From Oasisia sp. SBJ-2009 (taxonomy: Eukaryota; Annelida; Polychaeta; Sabellida; Siboglinidae), in the NCBI GenBank assembly GCA_964017155.1, contig OZ024856.1, positions 45,902,610-45,966,609 on the forward strand: 64,000 nucleotides of DNA, written 5' to 3'. Position 1 is the stretch's first letter. Every line of letters starts with the position of its first letter. The translations under genes were made by a program, and so were the position numbers. Below, in pieces: positions 56,977 through 64,000 of this stretch. The notes below the pieces were generated by a model, which was not told the origin of the DNA, ran no database searches, and worked only from the letters and a program-made list of their open reading frames with translations.

Positions 56977-59900
56977 CTACAGGGCATCAACTTTGGTCCT
57001 GAACAAGTCAATCTCTTTCTTCACAACATTTGCCAGTTCATTTTCTGTTGCTTTTGGGTGCTTCTGTATGTAGGCTGTGATTGCTGCGATGCACTGCGCC
57101 TGTAGACAAACACAATAGCATTAGAGAAATAATCACCTGTATGCGATAATGATGCTCATCATTGATTAAACACAGTTTTGTGTATGTAATTCAGTACTAA
57201 AATGTGTTATCTCAGGTGGTTTCCTCCAAACAGCCCAAACTTGGGCTAACGCAGGAGTTGTCCTCCTCTAGAATTAGTGAGTCCACTACAGGTTACACAT
57301 TTACCCCCTGTATGGGATCTTTTACTTCCCCTGGCATAGACACCAGATAGAAGGGACCAACGGCTTTTAGTGTCTCTTCCGAAAGACACAGGCAAATGTG
57401 GGGTGAACGAAATTGTCTAAGTTTCGAAACAGCGACAGGTGGGATTGAACTACTGTCCCCTCAATTTACAGCCTGGCACTCTCTAATGCGCGACCACTGG
57501 TCCCCATCGTCAGGGATAAGGATATTTCTATTTTACCAACACATTGGCATATATACAACAAAGGAAAACATGTGAAATATACAACTGAAGTATTCTAGCC
57601 AGCAAAATATACAATTTGCAAACAAGAATGAATGACCGCCTGGATGGTGGCCCTGACTTCAACAGAAATGTACACATGTAACTGTCCTTGAGATGGTCAG
57701 ATAAATACCATTTCACATGGCTCCAAATTAAGTACAGCTGTACATCAAATCAAGAGGGCAGTACATTTGTCTTATGTCACAATGTCATCCATGTTTAAGT
57801 ACCAAGATTCACGCAAAGGCCATGAAAACATGTGTAGAATAGCTGAGCCACAGTTATATGTGTTTGGTAATAGAAATGTTTTGTAACTGTATCACCAAGG
57901 AAAAACTTAGTAGGGCAATTCCACGGTAACGGAATTACAATTCACAATATTTTTTGGTTTAAAATGGTTATATTTTCCCATTCAGCATGTATCTACAAAA
58001 GAAACTTAAACATGGTTTGAAGTCCACACTACACCCTATAAGTACCAGTGGTACCTGTTAAGAAATGTAAAATAATTACAAAATTATGGCTGTTTTAATT
58101 TTGGTAACGGAATTACTCAGAGAATTTGGACATCAGTTTTTATTAAATGTCATGACATATCGTCTGAAATCTGCAATCTACCAGGGCCAACAACTAGCAT
58201 TAATAAATAGACATATAACATGACCTTGTATTGGATAGACTTTTACTCATGATATATGTACTGTTTTTTATAGTGAACTGGTTTTGATCGGTAACGGAAT
58301 TACATGCAATAGTAATGGAATTACGAGTCTGACTATTTTTGGAATAAAACATCAAATAATAATTGATGCTAATTTTTTCTTTTCTGCAAGATTACAGAAC
58401 ACCATAACTTCATGTTCTACTAAAAATAACAATTGTACTGGCCAATAATTGTACACACAGTACAGCGATGTATTTCACATTTAGCTCAAAATCAGTCGAA
58501 AGCAGTTATTGAACTCCAGTCCATCTGTGGGTCAGGGAGGATGTTAATGTCACAATCTTTATCAGTAGAGGCAGTCAATATAGCTTCAACATCAGGCCAC
58601 ATAAATTTACATAGTTCAACACACTTCAAGTAATTTGTCACCTTAGTTTTAAAAATCCGGGAAGACACTTTTTTGCTTTTTTTTTTTACAACCATCCACT
58701 TTAAGTCCAGACATTTTGGCAAGGTCTTTTCTGTATTCTCAAGTTTGATTACCCATGCTGTTGTCTTCTTTGTCATCTTCATTATTTCATTGTTTTAGTT
58801 TTGAAGAAGTTCCTCGTGGATTATTATTTGACATGGTTTTGTATAACAGTCACAAACAATGTAACCAACTACCCTCTGACTCTTTGCAACTGCTTAATGT
58901 TGGGAATTAGACTGATCTCATTCCAGTCATATGAGCTTTATCATTTTTAATTCAACCATGGCTTAGTTGATGCATCTATGTAAAATATTCTGACAGGTCC
59001 TGGCAGCAACTTTGTTAAACTTATTGGATGTGATCACGCGATACCACTCCAGAGAACAATTGGAGTTATAGTCTTGGACAATAAACCTTAGCCATGTGGT
59101 AAAGAAATACTGTGTAGAATTTCTTTGAAAGTCCATGAACAAATTCTGCAACTGATCTTTGATAGATAATCTGGCCTATCTTGTAGATTTATATGGATCA
59201 CTGCTGCCATTCCGTGTAGTATCAGGTTTTTTTTACAGATAATACATGTTACAAATAGTGCATGTTTCTGAATCCATGGACAGTTTTCATAAAGTCCAAA
59301 GATTCCATCCATATTTAAGTGAAACATTGTCCCAGTGCCTGTGCTGACCTCTAATGTACTTAGGTTCCATTATTAGTTTCTTATTATGATTTATTGTGCA
59401 AGAGAAAAAAAACTTGTAATTCTGTTATTGTAATTCCGTTACCAAAATGTAATTCCGTTACCATGATTCCCGCAAGATGAGAAAAGACACACATAAATTG
59501 TGTACTCTCACCTATTCGTGGGTGTATCTAATAAGAGAATTTCAAGCAACTGTTAATTTTGATCACTTGTTGGCTCTCAGGAAAACTTTATGTACTTTTT
59601 CGGTAACGGAATTACATAATAAATATATGAAAATGTGTAACTACCCATATCAAAATACAGCTTATGCAGTACAAGTTGCTTTCTGAATTTTGAACATGTA
59701 CAGTATAAACTTTGAAAATCTATAAAACAAAGGTAAATTAGTTAAGAGTTAATGGTAAGATGGGAGGGGTTTCTGTTGGCCCTTGTTTTTCCATTAGTTT
59801 GACTGCTAAGAATTCACTCCATTTGAAACGCAATTAAAAAAAATTGTGAACTGACGGCACAATTATTTTTACTTGGGCCTGAATTTTACGTATGTTTTAC

Positions 59901-61625
59901 ATCAGTGGTACAACTTTTACACTGTTTCAACAAGATTACATTTTTAGCAGTGTGGGCTCTCCAATATGGAATTGCCCAGTAGACAAACCTGATTAATAAA
60001 TGGTCCAAAGATACACTGCAGTGACTGTACTATGTAACAATGTAAACAATATGGCTGCCATGAAACAACATTTCTTTGTAATTGCTGCTAAGACTGACCT
60101 GGTAAACATCAATATCACTGGAGGAGCTCACACGCTGATACAGTTCGTAGGCAACTCTCGCAGACGTGACAAGGTTGTATGGCTCTTTGTTGTCATCTTT
60201 AACCCATGCCAGTGCTGCCATCTGAAGGAGTACATCATATTATAGAGAAGGATGTTTTTATCATCAGTAAACACATAGGTGACATCTCAACCAACCATAA
60301 CTTTGTGAAGAGGCACATCCATCTGTGGATGGACAGTAATATCACTGGACGGGTGGTGAACGGGTAAAGGGAGCATAAAAAGATCTTCATAAATTATGGA
60401 TCACACATCTGTTTGTAGTTTATTTCACGTCTTTAAGCACACCTCAACTGACTTGTATGTAAATACATATCCCGCAAAACATGTATGACTGGCAAAAATG
60501 TAATCCTTCACAAAGCCCTGCAACTAAATGTTTTTACAATAAAAACCATTAGAGCTATATCTTTACATTTCAAAGTGTTTTTTTCATTTCACACACTTGA
60601 ATAATACTTACAGTTACAAAATATATGTTTGATAGTTACTGTATGTATCACTTGTGAACTCTGGAGATGAATTTGAAATTGGTGTCATGGTAATGTTTTA
60701 TGTTTACTTAACTGTCCCAAATTAGTCATCTAGATCTACCCCTTAATTTCCATATTTCGAAAAGAACTGTGCAAGCTTGCCACATTTCTATTGGCTCTTC
60801 TGTGAACCACTCCACCATAATAATTTTAATATTAACGTCAATTTTTCAGTCACAGTCAACAGTGACTATGCATGATGCGATTGGATCATTGTTACAACAA
60901 ACTTGTTGTGTTGCTGATTGGCATACCTTAGCAACATCGCACAATCTACCTGCATGCATTAACAAAAAAATCTGGCCGATTCAGTTTTCGAATCGGCCAG
61001 ACTTTATTGTGTTGGTCTGGACAATGAAAGACACACGTTTTAGCAAGTCTTTAGACCAGCGTACTTTAACAACAAAAGGTTTTAATTTACGTGGCAAAAC
61101 GCCCGACTTACAAAAAAATGGTATAGTGTACTCTGGGCTTAGCAAAAGTGTTGATATCGTACACTGACAATTGTTAAAAGGGATATAGTATGCAACTATG
61201 GTCTATGCATGCACAGCCACAGCTTCAAAACTACGTTTGGACTGTGTCTTTCTTTGGTCTAATAATCATTTTTTTTTACACAAAACCATATCATTTGCGC
61301 AGATTAGTCGACTTGCGACTACGTCTAAAGAAACATATTTATACAATAAAGTTGGGCAGTGCTGCCATAAATGAAGCAAAATGGAATGGGAAGAACTAGC
61401 CTGGCTTCTGCTATCCGGATATAGACGTGCATGTTACCATGTTTAATGTAAAATTTTCCAAAACGGGCGAAAATGGGGCAATTCTTTACTTAATTGGCAA
61501 TAATTACATTTCCAAAGCCGTCACGTTGATAGTATAATAACCATGTATTGCTAAGGGGTACATACTTGCTGTATTAAGTCAGCTGTACTCATTGGAGGGC
61601 CTCCCATGCCGATTAAATTAGCCAT
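56977..61625 (-). CDS. Small unrecognised protein, 101 residues, three exons
   Basis: Exons 61566-61625, 60099-60221 and 56977-57099 (60, 123 and 123 nt). All introns are phase 0 with GT/AG borders, and the joined frame ends in TAG. The protein begins MANLIGMGGPPMSTADLIQQ, continues MAALAWVKDDNKEPYN and SARVAYELYQRV, then AQCIAAITAYIQKHPKATEN and ends VVKKEIDLFRTKVDAL. It has no signal peptide or membrane span and looks mostly helical. Exact frame agreement over three exons and 4.6 kb supports a real gene. I do not recognise the family, so no function is proposed. A minus-strand AATAAA lies near 56815. Confidence 0.72.
57216..57510 (-). mobile_element. SINE copy 4, nearly complete
   Basis: The most complete copy. 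On the plus strand it runs GGTTTCCTCCAAACAGCCC, TGTCCTCCTCTAGAATTAGT, CCCCTGTATGGGATCTTTTA, AGGGACCAACGGCTTTTAGT, AAACAGCGACAGGTGGGATT and ends in a tRNA-like head (GCGCGACCACTGGTCCCC). It lies in intron 2 of the 101-residue protein gene. Confidence 0.85.
57913..59977. mobile_element. Unclassified 2.06-kb TIR DNA transposon
   Basis: Ends are GGGCAATTCC and GGAATTGCCC, flanked on both sides by AGTA (57909-57912 and 59978-59981), a possible 4-bp target duplication. The motif GGTAACGGAATTAC occurs inside at 57925, 58103, 58290 and 59602, and reversed at 59430 and 59449; a variant is at 58311. Minus-strand frames hold protein remnants: 58492-58782 (96 residues, Lys-rich start) and 58963-59327 in two frames joined by a frameshift (LFMDFQRNSTQYFFTTWLRF, then SLEWYRVITSNKFN). 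I recognise no transposase family in them. Confidence 0.65.
60310..60530 (+). mobile_element. Unclassified dispersed repeat, copy 3
   Basis: Contains GGACGGGTGGTGAACGGGTA, AAAAAGATCTTC, TATGACTGGCAAAAATGTAA and CACAAAGCCCTG, the same order of blocks as at 47705-47890. Confidence 0.45.
60971..61002. repeat. Perfect 12-bp GC-rich hairpin
   Basis: TCTGGCCGATTC and GAATCGGCCAGA are separated by seven bases. It is strikingly GC-rich against its AT-rich surroundings, in intron 1 of the 101-residue protein gene. Confidence 0.75.
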
Positions 61626-61743
61626 GATTTACTAGTTGTTTACGTTAAAATGGTCGACTGTGATGATTTGCTTCGTTTGTTTTCCCATCACTAGGAGGCG
61701 TACACAGTGATTTTTCAGGCTCCGTGATGTGGCGCCACCAATC
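61626..61743. promoter_or_regulatory. Possible bidirectional promoter
   Basis: The interval separates the minus-strand start codon at 61625 from a plus-strand ATG at 61744 in good context (CCAATCATGG). No TATA box is seen. This is inference from geometry only. Confidence 0.3.
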
Positions 61744-61869
61744 ATGGCAAACGAGATTGAAAACACAAATTTGGACTTAGAGGTGGTTATAAATTATGCT
61801 ACCCCTCCACATACTTTAAATGCATGTAGACGCCTGATGTCAATCTTGTCAAAAGTACCTTCAGTATAA
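61744..61869 (+). CDS. Possible first coding exon of a divergent gene
   Basis: The frame reads MANEIENTNLDLEVVINY, then PPHTLNACRRLMSILSK, and stops at 61867-61869. Donor-like GT sites occur after DLE (GAG-GTGGTT) and after SILSK (AAA-GTACCT), so the real exon may end earlier. I recognise no family and see no second exon. Confidence 0.25.
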   Translation: MANEIENTNLDLEVVINYATPPHTLNACRRLMSILSKVPSV

Positions 61870-62623
61870 CAGAATCTAATCGAAGATAATCAAACTGAAC
61901 CTTAAACCTAATAATAACCCTAAACTTAAAAAAAAATGTGTACATTGGAACAGCCAGGATAATAAAGGGTCGTGGAGTAGTTGCAAGTAGCCATCGGCAA
62001 CACTTTTAATCGTCTTTGCACTTAGTATCGATTAGCCAGCACTAGGACGGTTTAGCCCCCATATATAGAGACTATAGGGACGCTCATGCCAACTGTAAAA
62101 TTTAATAAATATAATTATATTAAATATGACAATTGTAGGACCTATAGCTACTACAAAATTAAAAGTAAAACTATTCATTATTCAACTTATGTGGGAAAAT
62201 GTCAGTCACTCAGTTGTTTACATGATTTTGCACAATTACCCAGGCGCCACGCACGAGGTGGCATAGATAAAAAGGAGTGGAATCCTATCTTGATTTTCAC
62301 AGCATATTACAATGTAAATTTCAGTGGATATATATATATATATGTTTCTCCCCCCAGTATATATAAAGTTACGGCAAGACGGTTGCGATGTTTTTCAACA
62401 ACATCCCACCTAGCTCCCTCGTCTTTCGATGTACGTCATCTCCAAGAGAGCGCAGAAGCTGAATTTATGGCGCCGTGGTACGTGGCGAACATTTTTCAAC
62501 AGCACCAAGTGCTACGTCGTCACATGATATGCCGCAAAACACTTTTTCATATATCAATGCAATAATTGAAATAAAACATATACCTCATCGTTATACATAC
62601 TAACTATATTTTTCTAACTTTAA

Positions 62624-63905
62624 AGGAACATGCAACCCAAAAAGTAAAAATTGCTTAAACCATTAAACAATGTTCATTGAATCATATCCCATATTTTGTT
62701 ATTTTTTTCTGAAATGGTTTGTTACCTTTTAAGGATAATTAGTGAACCTCCATGGAGGCTGACATTTTGGACATTTCGCCTGTGGTCGTGTGACGTCACA
62801 GATCCACCACCGCTAGCGCCTCGGGTGGGCAAAACAAAACGAATTCTTCACGTACCCACTGAGTCTGAGATATATTCATCCATTTAATTAGTTACAGAGC
62901 GTTAGCTATAAAAAAAACCGCCGTCCCTTATAATATAAACATTCATAAAGAATAGGATAAAGAATAATGATGCTCAAGTAGAGACTGCAACAAAGGAAAT
63001 CGCGCAATCCATGTTGGACTTGGTTGGTTCGACGGAGCTTAATAACTTTTATTATCGCCCACTTTCATATGTAAACAAATCGTTTATCCAACTAATTATT
63101 CCAGTCGACCGTCGCGCAATGAATATTTTACTAATAATTGATTTTTATTATAATAAAGGAAATACATTGAATGATATTCTAGTACCCCATATATAGTATT
63201 TGCATACATTAAGTTCGTCCCTTTTGCGAGACCCTTCTTCGCGTGCAACACCGACCTTCGCTTCGGCCCCGAACTTTTCGTTCTGTGCACAAATTCAGTG
63301 GGGACAGTAGCTTCGTTCAACAGTCGTCTTTCACCCAATCCCGGCAACCTGTGTTCCATATCAACGGTGACATGGTCCTGGCAAACCATTTTCCGGTTGA
63401 AATTGAATGTTTCCACTGTATGACTCGTACCTATATTGTGGAGCCATTTGATCGCCAACTCGCCCTTCGACGGCGTGCTTCGTAGAAAATTTATTGGCAT
63501 TTGGACAAATCTCTTTCCTTTCACGGACTCTTCCCCTGCCTTCTTTTGACATCCGTATGCTTGATATTCAAGCATTTCATTATCACAAGACTCATAAAAC
63601 AACTCGATTCATGTCGCTATGCTAGTGTTTACATATTACGCTACGCCTATATCGCTGAGGTGGTGGACCACCTACGTCACACTCACGCATTCTCTCGCGT
63701 TAATCTTCGTGAGTTCCCCGTGAAATGGGCAACAATGGCAGCGCCCATGGTCAGTGAAAATGCACGTTTCAAGATTAATTTTATAATGTATAACATTCTT
63801 AAAAAATTAAACAAAAAATACACGTGTTACAATATTCTATCATGAATGGTATGTGGGAATTGGGGGGATTTTAACGCATTTTCAACACTATGGTTGCATG
63901 TTCCT
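62624..63905. mobile_element. TTAA-flanked DNA transposon with THAP ORF (Kolobok-like), non-autonomous
   Basis: Ends are AGGAACATGCAACC and its exact reverse complement, flanked on both sides by TTAA (62620-62623 and 63906-63909). The inverted similarity continues inward for about 200 bp with gaps: CATGGAGGCTGACATTTTGG against CATGGGCGCTGCCATTGTTG, and GTGTGACGT...TCCACCACC in both arms. TTAA target duplications together with a THAP-domain protein are the known hallmarks of the Kolobok superfamily. At 1.28 kb it is too short for a full transposase. Confidence 0.75.
63096..63575 (-). pseudogene. THAP-domain N-terminus of a transposase, first zinc ligand lost
   Basis: Starting at the ATG at 63575 the frame reads MLEYQAYGCQKKAGEE, then FVQMPINF, KWLHNIG, NRKMVCQDHV and ATVPTEF. 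THAP is a C2CH zinc-binding DNA-recognition fold. The second Cys (YGC), the invariant Pro and Trp, the CxxH pair (CQDH) and the AVPTxF-like motif are present. The position of the first Cys is Tyr (TAT; one base from TGT). After about residue 110 the frame enters AT-rich sequence without recognisable protein (KNQLLVKYSL) and stops. It is therefore a broken, truncated copy; the catalytic part is missing. Confidence 0.7.
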
Positions 63906-64000
63906 TTAACTAAAACCAAAAATATTATTAACTTATGTTTACGAAGAATATAGCCTACGGGCTAAGTGATATGGGCAAAATAAAGGTGGGTTCACATTTT

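Noticed and set aside
60769..61167. 132-residue plus-strand frame
   Set aside because: It crosses a perfect hairpin and a homopolymer, has no known motif and lies in an intron of the minus-strand gene.

Overview
This window is a piece of an intron-rich, AT-rich animal genome. The evidence is short exons with GT/AG borders, long introns, a metazoan-type C2H2 zinc-finger gene, a eukaryotic tRNA gene with A and B boxes, CR1-type non-LTR retrotransposons, tRNA-derived SINEs, TIR DNA transposons and very many microsatellites and minisatellites. I think of a marine invertebrate, but the sequence alone does not let me name the phylum.

Layout. (1) 1-3300: simple repeats, a decayed LINE tail and a 10-bp tandem array just before the first gene. 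(2) 3303-10246, plus strand: a 10-exon mitotic cyclin gene (cyclin B3-like, about 493 residues); all exon phases join under the exon set chosen here. (3) 12910-15282, minus strand: a single-exon 790-residue protein with 21 C2H2 fingers. (4) 16694-16765, plus: tRNA-Glu(CTC). (5) 19286-50141, minus: an 11-exon gene for an unrecognised type II membrane protein of about 660 residues (Pro/Ser-rich cytoplasmic N-terminus, one membrane segment, glycosylated helical/coiled-coil stalk, Cys-rich C-terminus). Its introns hold an intact CR1 ORF2, foldback MITEs, SINEs and a 2.4-kb minisatellite. A non-coding first exon may lie near 55.3 kb. (6) 56977-61625, minus: a three-exon gene for a 101-residue protein I do not recognise, with an unclassified 2-kb TIR element in its second intron. 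(7) 61744 onward, plus: a possible divergent first exon. (8) 62624-63905: a TTAA-flanked element with a THAP-domain ORF, consistent with the Kolobok superfamily.

The most unusual feature is in the membrane-protein gene. At least four tandem arrays start at or right beside its splice sites: exon 3 donor, exon 5 acceptor, exon 9 acceptor and exon 10 donor. In two of them the repeat unit carries copies of the exon end plus the 5' splice site. A small duplicated 3' splice site also occurs in the cyclin gene. The genes show no sign of working together in one pathway; this is ordinary eukaryotic neighbourhood with heavy repeat turnover. All boundaries were read by eye from splice consensus and frame, without alignment or transcript data.
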